Shown: positions 52,801-60,129 of the stretch, piece by piece
Layout: each line of letters begins with the position of its first letter
Position numbering within the stretch: position 1 is the stretch's first letter
From: Streptomyces sp. NBC_00510
GTDB taxonomy: Bacteria; Actinomycetota; Actinomycetes; Streptomycetales; Streptomycetaceae
Assembly (NCBI GenBank): GCA_036013505.1
Contig: CP107851.1
Coordinates: forward strand, 2,666,001-2,730,000
Length of the DNA stretch: 64,000 bases
Direction of reading: 5' to 3'
Program-made: the position numbers and the translations under genes
The notes under the pieces: model-generated
Databases searched by the model: none
Told to the model about the DNA's origin: nothing
The model's input: only the letters and a program-made list of their open reading frames with translations

Positions 52801-53733
52801 GGCCTTGGGCGCCACGCCCCGCCGGGTCCCCGCCGACGCCGCACCGGTGCCGCCGACGGTCGAGGCGACGTGCGTGCCGTGCCCGAAGTGGTCGTCGGTG
52901 TTCGCGCTGTCGGAGAAGTTCCTGGCCTCCGCGATCCGCCCCGCGAGATCGGGGTGGTTCGCGTCGACACCGGTGTCCAGCACCGCGACCTTCACACCCT
53001 GGCCCTCGTACCCGGCCTTCCACGCGGCGGGCGCGTTGATCTGCGCGGTGCTGCGGTCCAGGACCGCCTTGACCTTGCCGTCCAGCGAGACCCGCGGGGT
53101 CACCGCGGCCCGGGCGGCGTCCGAGGTCCCGCCGCCGGGGTTCAGCGTCTTCCAGAAGGCGCCGAGTTCGTCGCCGGCGACCCGGAAGGAGCGGGCGTCG
53201 ATGCTCTCCAGGGTGCGCGTGGACGTCTTGTCCGCGCGGAGCGCCACCAGCCGGTCGGCGGTCGCCCCGGCGGTCTTCGCCGCCTGCGACGCCACGCGGG
53301 CCCCGTCCCGTGACGGCTCGGGCCGCGAGGAGACGATCAGCGGCAGCGTGGAGGTGTGCGCCTCGTCGTATCCGGCGGCGATCAGTGCCGTCACGTTGAA
53401 CAGCCGGCGGTCAAGGGTGCCCGCGGACACCAGTGCCTCGGCGTCGAACGGCATGACGGTCAGCGACTTGTCGTCGGCTTCCAGCGTGCGGAAGGGGATG
53501 TGTTCGCGGCCAGGTCCGGGCTGGACCGAGGCGGTGCTCCGCCCACCGGGCAGCGACGTCACCGTCACCCGGTCACCGGTCACCAGCCGGACGGTGGTGG
53601 AGGAGGACGTCCCGTCACGGTCGGCGGATCGCGCCGGGCCGTCCGGGGTGGTCCCTGCGGAGGCGGTCGTCGTGCCTCCGAGCGTCACCACCAGCACTGT
53701 CGATATCGCCGCCGTGAGGCGGAACCATGCCAT
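49864..53733 (-). CDS. Secreted S8 (subtilisin) family serine protease
   Basis: Large protein of 1289 residues with a signal peptide (LTAAISTVLVVTLGGTTTASAG). A propeptide region reaches to about residue 225. The catalytic domain has Asp253 (VLDTGVDANHPDL), His285 (GHGTHVAST), the NMSLGA and AAGNAG stretches and Ser462 (SGTSMATPH). A PA-like insert and several beta domains fill the long C-terminal part. GAAAGG lies ten bases before the ATG at 53733. It is probably exported by Sec and active outside the cell. The LuxR gene downstream may control it; a 16-bp palindrome lies upstream at 53819-53834. Confidence 0.93.
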   Translation of the reverse strand: MAWFRLTAAISTVLVVTLGGTTTASAGTTPDGPARSADRDGTSSSTTVRLVTGDRVTVTSLPGGRSTASVQPGPGREHIPFRTLEADDKSLTVMPFDAEALVSAGTLDRRLFNVTALIAAGYDEAHTSTLPLIVSSRPEPSRDGARVASQAAKTAGATADRLVALRADKTSTRTLESIDARSFRVAGDELGAFWKTLNPGGGTSDAARAAVTPRVSLDGKVKAVLDRSTAQINAPAAWKAGYEGQGVKVAVLDTGVDANHPDLAGRIAEARNFSDSANTDDHFGHGTHVASTVGGTGAASAGTRRGVAPKADLLVGKVLGDDGSGSESQVIDGMEWAAGEHAKVVNMSLGADIQTDGTDPMSQAVNTLTASTDTLFVIAAGNAGPGPSTVGSPGAADAALTVGAVDRDDSLASFSSRGPRFGDGAVKPDVTAPGVGIVAARAAGTTMGDPIDANYVAASGTSMATPHVAGAAALLAQQHPGWGAQQIKDALISTSRTVPGTKVTEQGGGRIDLATAIGPITATGTVALPSVQNGGTAGRQQAATVRYTNTGDKTVDLKLAVKLSTGTGRALPDGVVTLGSGTVSLAPGATADVPLSTDAAHAARGKYYGYVTAAAADGTVVAHTTVSLNVHAPKHKLTVVARDRDGKVIEGAAPTIWGADGFVQYSGVEPAVAEVEEGTYQLSFGTLDRAADGQELREVVNPEVKVTKDTTVTLDASKVTEVKIRTPRPAEQRGILSYQTYRKIDGNGLIQGVMFFDIAKRIYVSPTARVTDGDFEFASRWQLVAPQLRAKVSGTSPAFTPYYVPASPAFGDKGAKLTAVDAGTGTAAELKKAGVRGKLAVVRWDFSDDRQLAKAAKEAGAKALMLVVEEGFYPWTRWSPTGDRMALPTMRAGTAEGTALLNRIKKRTTTVEFSGTVRSPYLYDVMQVSKGFVPKNLVHTVSERESAVVRSTYTRTGASQWASEQRFGWRPYQDTAWNQYSREVPTGRERVEYVTGGDTLWRHTVHHNVVFGMDTPLGAGMRNVPRTYRPGQKATERWFGAVVRPSIPRGAAWPSVRNGNTLSVFVPEFNDSGTGHYSFYELNGLGGGIGTGAARAGDGAPVDDTATAVLYRDGKQIAASDQGAWGDFEVPAGDAKYRLDLATTRVSDDWRFGAGTRTSWSFRSGSAADTTLLPLLQVDYAVPVDARNAVGPARRYQLGLNVRMQDGMAAPRGVTLRVETSYDDGRTWTRAGTARKGGGFTATVERPSRVRGDAYVTLRVTATDAAGNSVRQTVDRAYLHSGARASGGR

Positions 53734-53818
53734 CAGCCAAACACCTTTCGTACAGCTCCGGGTCACGCGCTGTCCGACAGAATCTGCTGATGCCGGGGAG
53801 GTGTCACCGGGTATCAGC

Positions 53819-53834
53819 TGTCACAGCTGTGACA
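53819..53834. promoter_or_regulatory. 16-bp palindrome upstream of the protease
   Basis: TGTCACAGCTGTGACA is a perfect palindrome 86 bases upstream of the protease start. It is a candidate operator; no second copy was noticed near the LuxR gene. Confidence 0.5.
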
Positions 53835-53945
53835 TGTCCCAACGGCGACACGGCGCGGTTCGGGCAACCGGCGACGACCCCCGCCAGGGCACGGCGAACC
53901 ACCCGGTGACGGTACGAACCACCCCCAAAGGGCCGCCCGTGGGCG

Positions 53946-54068
53946 CCGGGGCCGGTGCCGGTCGTGATCCCCTTCGACGAGGAGGACGAGGCCGTCCGCA
54001 TCGCTCCCCGTACGGACTGGGCGGCGGGGCCGGCCCACTACACCGGGCTGAAGACCGTCGCGGTCCGA
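53946..54068 (+). pseudogene. Remnant of an aldehyde dehydrogenase gene
   Basis: The plus strand reads PGPVPVVIPFDEEDEAVRIA, a conserved ALDH stretch, followed after a few residues by GPAHYTGLKTVAVR, the usual ALDH C-terminus. About 70 residues that normally separate them are missing, and nothing of the gene remains upstream. It lies in the 359-base gap between the protease and the SLOG gene; the rest of the gap shows no other gene. Confidence 0.6.
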
Positions 54069-54092
54069 CCCGCGCGTGTCCTCCCCTGCCGC

Positions 54093-54581
54093 TCAGCCGC
54101 CGGGGGAGGTCTCCGCCAGCGCGGCCTCCACCGCCTCGACGGCCTCCTCCGCGGAGGCCGCCCGCAGGAACGTCTCCCCGACCGGGGGCCCCTGCACGTC
54201 CCAGCCGTCGACCACGACGACGGGCTTGCCGGTCCGCAGGGCGAGCGCCACCTCGCTCAGGGTGCCCCAGCTGCCGCCGACCGCCACCACGGCGTCGGCG
54301 GCGGCGACGACCAGGCCGTTGCGGAGCTCGCCGAGGCCGGTGGCGATCGCCACCGAGAGGGACGGGTCACCCGCCCGGCGGTCCCGGCCCGGGAGGAGTC
54401 CGACGGTGGTCCCGCCGTGCGCGCGGGCTCCCTCGGACGCGGCGCCCATCACCCCGCCGAGGCCGCCGCAGACGACGACGGCGCCGCGCCGGGCAAGGAG
54501 TTCGCCGACCCTGCGGGCGACCTCGCGCTCCGGCTCCCCGGCCTCGGCGGGCCCCACCACGGCGACGTAACGGCTCGTCAT
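54093..54581 (-). CDS. SLOG-type protein (TIGR00725 / LOG-like family)
   Basis: Protein of 162 residues with a Rossmann-like fold: YVAVVGPAEAGEPEREVARRVGELLARRGAVVVCGGLGGVMGAASEGARAHGGTTVGLLPG, then GLGELRNGLVVAAADAVVAVGGSWGTLSEVALALRTGKPVVVVDGW. The CGGxxGVM and GGxxGTLSE motifs place it in the TIGR00725 branch near LOG nucleotide-processing enzymes; the exact reaction is not known. GGAGGGG precedes the ATG. Divergent from the GH3 lipoprotein gene. Confidence 0.88.
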   Translation of the reverse strand: MTSRYVAVVGPAEAGEPEREVARRVGELLARRGAVVVCGGLGGVMGAASEGARAHGGTTVGLLPGRDRRAGDPSLSVAIATGLGELRNGLVVAAADAVVAVGGSWGTLSEVALALRTGKPVVVVDGWDVQGPPVGETFLRAASAEEAVEAVEAALAETSPGG

Positions 54582-54608
54582 GACCCCTCCCCCGGCGTCC
54601 CGCTCCGA

Positions 54609-54636
54609 TTGACACGACGGACAATCAGGATATTCG
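54609..54636 (+). promoter_or_regulatory. Promoter of the GH3 lipoprotein gene
   Basis: TTGACA (54609-54614) is a perfect -35 box, followed after 16 bases by TATTCG (54631-54636). The GTG start lies eight bases further on, so the transcript should be leaderless or nearly so. Confidence 0.5.
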
Positions 54637-54644
54637 CTGCAGGT

Positions 54645-55847
54645 GTGACCTCGTACGCCCTCACCCCCCGACGCGTGTCCCTCGCCCTGCTGGCCACGAC
54701 GTTGGCCCTGGCTGCCTGCGAGGGGGCGCCGTCCGCCCCGGAGTCCATGGTCGCCACGGGGCGCGCGGCGGCCACCGCCACCCCGAAGGCGTCCTGCGTC
54801 GACCGGGTCATGGCCGCGATGAACGACACCCAGCGCGTCGGTCAGCTCTTCATGGGCGCGGCCCAGCTGCCCTCGCCGCCGAAGGCGGACCAGGACGCGA
54901 TGCGGTCGTACGCCGTCGGGTCGGTGTTCCTCGCGGGCCGCAGCACGGCCGGCGTGACGAAGACCCGGACCCTGGTGGACGGGCTGCAGAAGTCGCTCGG
55001 GCAGACGGTGGCCGGGCAGCGGGTCGGCCTGCTGGTCTCCACGGACCAGGAGGGCGGCCAGGTGCAGGTCCTCAAGGGCCCCGGCTTCTCCACCATCCCC
55101 AGCGGGAAGACGCAGGGCACCTGGTCCACGGCCACGCTGCGCTCGCGCGCGGAGGGCTGGGCGAAGGAGCTGAAGAAGGCGGGCGTCAACGTCAACCTGG
55201 CCCCCGTCGCCGACATCGTCCCGACCTCGATCGGCACCGCGAACGCCCCCATCGGCCGCTACGGCCGCCAGTTCGGCGCGACGTCCGGCGTGGTGTCCCC
55301 GCACGTCACGGCGTACGTCCAGGGCTCGAAGACGGCCGGGGTGCTGACCACGCCCAAGCACTTCCCGGGCCTCGGCAGCGTCAAGGGCAACACGGACACG
55401 ACCGCCTCGGTGACGGACACCATGCTGACCCGCACGGGCAGCAACATCGCCCCCTTCCGCGCGGGCATCTCCGCGGGCGCGGGGCTGGTGATGGTCTCAC
55501 TGGCCACGTACAAGCGCATCGACCCCAAGCACAAGGCCGTCTTCTCCTCGCTGATCGTCGATCAGACCCTCCGCCGCGACCTGGGCTTCAAGGGCGTCAT
55601 CATCTCCGACGACCTCGGCAAGGCCGCCTCTGCCCAGTCCGTCGCCCTCGGCCAGCGCGCCCTGTCCTTCCTCCGCGCCGGCGGCGACCTCACCCTCACC
55701 GTCTCCCCCAAGGGCATCCCCACGATGGCCGAGGGCATCCGCTACGCCATGCGCCACGAGCCGAAGGTGCGGACGCTGGTCGCGAACAGCGTGCGGCGTG
55801 TGCTCACGGCCAAGCAGGCCGCGGGCGTGCTGCGCTGCACGACCTGA
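54645..55847 (+). CDS. GH3 family lipoprotein, NagZ-like beta-N-acetylhexosaminidase
   Basis: Protein of 400 residues with a lipobox (LALAACEG), so probably an outer-face lipoprotein. The GH3 N-terminal barrel shows VGLLVSTDQEGGQVQVLKGPGFSTIPSG, LAPVADIVP, TTPKHFPGLGSVKGNTDT (the NagZ-type motif with its catalytic His) and GVIISDDLGKAAS, whose Asp is the nucleophile. Such enzymes trim N-acetylglucosamine from muropeptides or chitin fragments. The GTG at 54645 puts the lipobox at a proper distance. Confidence 0.9.
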   Translation: MTSYALTPRRVSLALLATTLALAACEGAPSAPESMVATGRAAATATPKASCVDRVMAAMNDTQRVGQLFMGAAQLPSPPKADQDAMRSYAVGSVFLAGRSTAGVTKTRTLVDGLQKSLGQTVAGQRVGLLVSTDQEGGQVQVLKGPGFSTIPSGKTQGTWSTATLRSRAEGWAKELKKAGVNVNLAPVADIVPTSIGTANAPIGRYGRQFGATSGVVSPHVTAYVQGSKTAGVLTTPKHFPGLGSVKGNTDTTASVTDTMLTRTGSNIAPFRAGISAGAGLVMVSLATYKRIDPKHKAVFSSLIVDQTLRRDLGFKGVIISDDLGKAASAQSVALGQRALSFLRAGGDLTLTVSPKGIPTMAEGIRYAMRHEPKVRTLVANSVRRVLTAKQAAGVLRCTT

Positions 55848-55875
55848 CGCCGCGGCACCGGCCCCGGGCCGCAGG

Positions 55876-56226
55876 TCAGCCGGCCTCGATCCGCGCCGCC
55901 AGCGCGGAGAGCATCGAGGTCAGCTCCCCGGCGGATACCACGGTGTTCTCGAACTGGCCGTACTTGTCGCAGAGCTCGAACGCGCCGTCGTCGCGTCTGC
56001 GCACGAACGCCGTCGTGGTGTTCACCGACGAGCCGGGAGAATCCCCGGACACCACCCGCTCCACCGCCTCCAGGAACAGCCGGACGCTGTGGGCCCGCTT
56101 GCCGAACGAGATCGCCAGCGTCTCCACCGCCCACAGCAGGTTCTCGTCCGCCGGCGGTGTACGCGTGGGCTTCCAGAAGCCGTCGCTACGGGTGAAGTCC
56201 CAAGCGGCGGCGTCACCTTCGGTCAC
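55876..56226 (-). CDS. Small protein of unknown function
   Basis: Protein of 116 residues that I do not recognise. It has no signal or membrane helix. Conserved-looking features are WDFTRSDGFWKPTRTPPADENLLWAVETLAISFGKRAHSVRLFLEAVERVVSGD and a C-terminal helix SAGELTSMLSALAARIEAG. GGAG lies before the GTG. It faces the GH3 gene tail to tail with a gap of 28 bases. Confidence 0.65.
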   Translation of the reverse strand: MTEGDAAAWDFTRSDGFWKPTRTPPADENLLWAVETLAISFGKRAHSVRLFLEAVERVVSGDSPGSSVNTTTAFVRRRDDGAFELCDKYGQFENTVVSAGELTSMLSALAARIEAG

Positions 56227-56379
56227 GGGCCCGGACTCCTTCGGGAGGGGAACGGTGACGGTACGTGAGGTCCGCCGCCGGATGTCCGGGGACCGTAGCA
56301 CCCGGGGACGGGGCCGGTTCGCCACCCGGGGGAACGGCCGGGATGGCGGGCCGGGGCCGTGCGGTGGCACTGTCAGAGC

Positions 56380-57732
56380 ATGGAGCACCTCTCCCGCAGG
56401 CACGTCGCGCAGCACTGGCTCGCCCGCCTGGCCCTGACCGCGGCGGGGGCGGCCGTGGCGCTGCCGCTGGTGGTCGCGGGGCTGCGCAGCATCGCGCTGG
56501 TGGCCGCCGCGCTGGGCGGCACCGCGGTGACGGCGGCGGGGGCGTGGTGGGTGCTGACCCGTCGCGGTGTGGTGCGGGCGCTGGCCGTGCTGCTGACCGT
56601 GGTGACCCCGCTGGCCGTCCTCGCCTTCTACGACCGGGCCAATCTGCTCTGGGTCGTGGTCACCTCGCTGGCGCTGTGGGCGCTGGCCGTCGTCGCGGGG
56701 CGCAACGCGGTGCGCGCCACCCGGGCCCATGAGGCACGGCTGCGGGAGCGGATCGCGGCCCGGCCGCGGCGACCGTTCCTGATCATGAACCCGCGCTCCG
56801 GCGGCGGCAAGGTCGGCGCCTTCGGGCTGAAGGAGAAGGCGGAGGCGCTCGGCGCCCGGGTCGTGCTGCTCGACCCCGACCACCCGCAGGACGTCACGGA
56901 GCTGGCCCGGCAGGCGGCCGACGAGGGCGCCGACCTGCTCGGCGTGGCCGGCGGGGACGGCACGCAGGCGCTGGTGGCCGGGGTGGCCGCCGAACGGGGA
57001 CTGCCGTTCCTGGTGATCTGCGCGGGCACCCGCAACCACTTCGCCATGGACCTGGGTCTGGACCGCGCCGACCCCGCGGCCTGCCTGGACGCGCTCAGGG
57101 ACGGCGTGGAGCTGCGGGTCGACCTCGGCTACGTGGGCGACCGGCCCTTCGTCAACAACGTGTCGTTCGGCGCCTACGCTGCCGTCGTGCAGAGTCCCGC
57201 GTACCGGGACGACAAGGTCGGCACCATCCTGGAGCTCCTGCCCGACCTGCTCACCCATCGCGCCGGGCCCCGGCTGACGGCCACGGCCGGGGACACCGTC
57301 GTCGACGAGCCGCAGGCCGTGCTGGTGAGCAACAACCCGTACCGGACCGACGACCCGGCCGGGCTCGGCCGCCGGGACCGTCTCGACACCGGTCTGCTCG
57401 GGGTGCTCGGCGTCAAGGTCGACAACGCGGCCCAGGCCGCGGGGCTGCTGATGGGCCCGCGGGTCGCCTCCGGGCTCACCGTGGCGACGGCGCGGGAGGT
57501 GGTGACCACGGCCGACGCCGACGAGATCGACGCGGGCGTGGACGGCGAGGCGCTCGTGCTGCCCACCCCCGTGCGCTGCCGCATCCGCCCCGGCGCGCTG
57601 CGGGTCCGGGTGCCCCGCGGCCGCCCGGGGGTACCTGCCGCGGGCGTGCGCACGGACTGGCGACGGCTGCGCAAGCTCGCGCTGACCATGGGCCGCACCG
57701 CGGCCGGACGCCCGGACCGGCCCAACGCCTGA
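56380..57732 (+). CDS. Diacylglycerol kinase family lipid kinase
   Basis: Protein of 450 residues. The first 130 residues hold about four hydrophobic helices. The kinase part shows FLIMNPRSGGGKVGAFGL, LLGVAGGDGTQALVAGVAAERGLPFLVICAGTRNHFAMDLGLDR and FVNNVSFGAYA, the DAGK catalytic signature with the GGDGT nucleotide loop. It phosphorylates diacylglycerol or a related lipid. CACTGT lies six bases before the ATG, compatible with a leaderless message. Its last codons overlap a relic of a LacI-type gene. Confidence 0.88.
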   Translation: MEHLSRRHVAQHWLARLALTAAGAAVALPLVVAGLRSIALVAAALGGTAVTAAGAWWVLTRRGVVRALAVLLTVVTPLAVLAFYDRANLLWVVVTSLALWALAVVAGRNAVRATRAHEARLRERIAARPRRPFLIMNPRSGGGKVGAFGLKEKAEALGARVVLLDPDHPQDVTELARQAADEGADLLGVAGGDGTQALVAGVAAERGLPFLVICAGTRNHFAMDLGLDRADPAACLDALRDGVELRVDLGYVGDRPFVNNVSFGAYAAVVQSPAYRDDKVGTILELLPDLLTHRAGPRLTATAGDTVVDEPQAVLVSNNPYRTDDPAGLGRRDRLDTGLLGVLGVKVDNAAQAAGLLMGPRVASGLTVATAREVVTTADADEIDAGVDGEALVLPTPVRCRIRPGALRVRVPRGRPGVPAAGVRTDWRRLRKLALTMGRTAAGRPDRPNA

Positions 57733-57790
57733 TCAGGCCGGCGTCCCGGACCACCGGCTCCGGCCGGAGCAAGACCCGCCGATGCCGACC
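57726..57790 (-). pseudogene. Partial copy of the 3' end of the neighbouring LacI gene
   Basis: On the minus strand this reads HRRVLLRPEPVVRDAGLIRR, against HRRVVLQPELVVRDSSLIRR at the end of the LacI gene, whose 3' end lies 176 bases further right. The DNA similarity fades beyond about 57820. The stop codon is lost, and the copy overlaps the 3' end of the lipid kinase gene. Confidence 0.65.
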
Positions 57791-57897
57791 GCTCCCCCGG
57801 CGACCCGGCCGCCACCGCGGCCACGCTCGCCACCGGGCGACCGCACGGCGGAAACCCGCGGCGGCCGGCGGCCGGACACCGGACCGGCCGGGCCGGC

Positions 57898-58905
57898 TCA
57901 GCGCCTGATCAGGCTGGAGTCCCGGACCACCAGCTCCGGCTGCAGCACGACCCGGCGATGCTGGTGCTCCCGGGCCTGCGGCCCGGTCTCCTCCAGCAGC
58001 ATCCCGGCGGCCAGCGCGCCCATGTTCGTGGCGGGCTGCCGCACGGAGGTGAGCGGCACGGCCGCCGCCGCCGCGAACTCGATGTCGTCGTAGCCGACGA
58101 TGGCCATCTCGCCGGGGACGTCCACCCCCGCCGCGTACAGCGCCTGCAGCACCCCGAGGGCGAGCAGGTCGTTGGCGCAGAACACGGCGGTCGGCCGCTC
58201 CGGGAGGCCGAGCAGCCGGTGGCCGGCGTCCCGTCCGGCCGCGACGTCCAGCCGCTCGGTGGGCAGTTCACGCAGGGTCTCCGGCGGCAGTCCGGCCTCC
58301 GCCAGGGCGGCGAGCGCCCCCGCGCGCCGGTCCCGGACCTGCTGCAGGTGCCCGGGGCCGGAGACGTACGCGATCCTCCGGTGCCCGGCGGCCGCCAGGT
58401 GGCCGACGGCCATCCGGCCGCCGGCCACGTCGTCCACCGACACCGAGCACTCGGCGGTGCCCGCCGCGACCCGGTCGACGAGGACGAAGGGGATGCGGTG
58501 CCGCCGGAACGCGGCGAGGTTGCCGCCGTCGGCGTCGGCCGGCGTCACCAGCACCCCGCGCACCCGCTGCTCCGCGAAGAGCGACAGGTACGCGGCCTCC
58601 TCCTGCGGGTTCTCCGCGCTGTTGCAGACCATCACGCCGAGCCCCGCCGCCCGGGCCGCCCGTTCCGCGCCGCGTGCCACGTCGACGAAGAACGGGTTGC
58701 CCATGTCGAGCACGAGCAGGGCCATGATCCTGCTGCGGCCCGCCCGCAACTGCCGGGCGGACTCGCTGCGTACGTACCCCAGCCGGGCGATGGCGCGCTG
58801 CACACGGACCCGGGTGGCCTCGGGGACCGCGTCCGGCCGGTTGATCACATTGGAGACCGTGCCCACGGACACCCCCGCCTCACGGGCGACGTCCTTGATC
58901 CCCAC
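57898..58905 (-). CDS. LacI family transcriptional repressor of the rhamnose operon
   Basis: Protein of 335 residues. The helix-turn-helix and hinge read IKDVAREAGVSVGTVSNVINRPDAVPEATRVRVQRAIARLGYVRSESARQLRAGRS. The sugar-binding domain has FFVDVARGAERAARAAGLGVMVCNSAENPQEEAAYL, VDRVAAGTAECSVSVDDVAGGRMAVGHL and GYDDIEFAAAAAVPLTSVRQPA. GAGAAGG before the GTG at 58905 fixes the start. It is the last gene of the ABC sugar uptake operon and most likely binds the two LacI-type palindromes near 63742 and 63979. Confidence 0.9.
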   Translation of the reverse strand: MGIKDVAREAGVSVGTVSNVINRPDAVPEATRVRVQRAIARLGYVRSESARQLRAGRSRIMALLVLDMGNPFFVDVARGAERAARAAGLGVMVCNSAENPQEEAAYLSLFAEQRVRGVLVTPADADGGNLAAFRRHRIPFVLVDRVAAGTAECSVSVDDVAGGRMAVGHLAAAGHRRIAYVSGPGHLQQVRDRRAGALAALAEAGLPPETLRELPTERLDVAAGRDAGHRLLGLPERPTAVFCANDLLALGVLQALYAAGVDVPGEMAIVGYDDIEFAAAAAVPLTSVRQPATNMGALAAGMLLEETGPQAREHQHRRVVLQPELVVRDSSLIRR

Positions 58906-58936
58906 CGTGCGGCCCTTCTCCGCCACGCCCCGGCTC

Positions 58937-60022
58937 TCAGAACTTGAACTGGTCGATGTTGTCCTTGGTGAACACGGTCGGCTTGCCGAGCACCACCACG
59001 CCGTCCTTGCCGATGGTGTAGCTGCCCATGTCACCGGCCTTGAAGGTCTGGCCCTCCGCACCGGAGATCTGGCCGGAGGACAGGGCGACCGCGGCGTACG
59101 AGGCGAGCGAGCCGAGCTTGGCCGGGTCCCACAGCTCGAAGGCCTCGACGGTGCCGTTCTTGACGTAGGCGCGCATGTCGTTGGGCGTGCCGAGGCCGGT
59201 CAGCTTGACCTTGCCCTTGTACTTGGAGCCCGCCAGGTACTGGGCGGCCGCCTTGATGCCCACCGTGGTCGGGGAGATGATGCCCTTCAGGTTGGGGTAC
59301 TGCTGGAGCAGGCCCTGGGTCTGCTGGAAGGACTGCTGGGCGTCGTCGTTGCCGTAGGCGACCTTGACCAGCTTGACGTCCTTGTACTTGGGGTCCTTGA
59401 GCTCGTCCTTCATGAAGTCGATCCAGGTGTTCTGGTTCGTGGCGGTCTGCGCCGCCGAGAGGATCGCGATCTCGCCCTTGTAGCCGATCTGCTCGGCCAG
59501 CAGCTGCACCTCGGTGCGGCCCAGGTCCTCGGAGCTGGCCTGCGACACGAACAGGTCGCGGCACTCCGGCTTGGTGTCCGAGTCGTAGGTGACGACCTTG
59601 ATGCCGTTCTTGCGGGCCTGGTTCAGCGAGGTGCACAGCGCGCCCGGGTCCTGCGCGGAGACGGCGATCGCGTCGACCTGCTGCTGCGTCAGGGTGTTGA
59701 CGTAGCTCACCTGGCCGGCGGTGTCGGTGCCGCTGCTGGTGCCGACCTCCTTGTAGGTGGAGCCCAGCGTGTCCAGGGCCTGCTTGCCGCCGCCGTCGGC
59801 GATGGTGAAGTACGGGTTGTTGACCTGCTTGGGCAGGAAGGCGACGGTCAGGCCCTTCTTGGTCGCCGCGTTGGGGTCGGCCGACGCGGTCGCCTTGGCT
59901 CCGCCGCCGCTGTCCTTGGAGGAGTTCTTGGTGGTGCCGCCGCAGGCCGTGGCGCCGAGCGCGACGGCCGCGGTCACGGCGACGACGACGGTGGCACGAC
60001 GGGTGAGGGTTCTGCTGGACAT
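58937..60022 (-). CDS. rhaS: Rhamnose ABC transporter substrate-binding lipoprotein
   Basis: Lipoprotein of 361 residues with lipobox LGATACGG. The mature part is a type I sugar-binding protein: LTVAFLPKQVNNPYFTIADGGGKQAL, NGIKVVTYDSDTKPECRDLFVSQASSEDLGRTEVQLL, SAAQTATNQNTWIDFMKDELKDPKYKDVKLVKVAYGNDDAQQSFQQTQGLLQQYPNLKGIISPTTVGIKAAAQYL. These stretches match rhizobial RhaS rather than xylose or ribose proteins. GAAAGG precedes the ATG. It lies 107 bases after the second permease and 31 bases before the LacI gene. Confidence 0.85.
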   Translation of the reverse strand: MSSRTLTRRATVVVAVTAAVALGATACGGTTKNSSKDSGGGAKATASADPNAATKKGLTVAFLPKQVNNPYFTIADGGGKQALDTLGSTYKEVGTSSGTDTAGQVSYVNTLTQQQVDAIAVSAQDPGALCTSLNQARKNGIKVVTYDSDTKPECRDLFVSQASSEDLGRTEVQLLAEQIGYKGEIAILSAAQTATNQNTWIDFMKDELKDPKYKDVKLVKVAYGNDDAQQSFQQTQGLLQQYPNLKGIISPTTVGIKAAAQYLAGSKYKGKVKLTGLGTPNDMRAYVKNGTVEAFELWDPAKLGSLASYAAVALSSGQISGAEGQTFKAGDMGSYTIGKDGVVVLGKPTVFTKDNIDQFKF

Positions 60023-60129
60023 GGTGATCCTTTCGCCTCCGGAGCGGGTGCCGGAGTGAGGACGGGACGGGGTGCGGGTGGTGGTGCGGTTGGTGGTGCC
60101 GTGTGACGTGTGCGGGGGGAGGTGGGGGT

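Noticed and set aside
47800..53313. An 1837-codon open frame on the plus strand
   Set aside because: It runs antisense to the PP2C, LuxR and S8 protease genes and its composition (runs of His, Arg, Gly, Val) is that of the complementary strand of GC-rich coding DNA.
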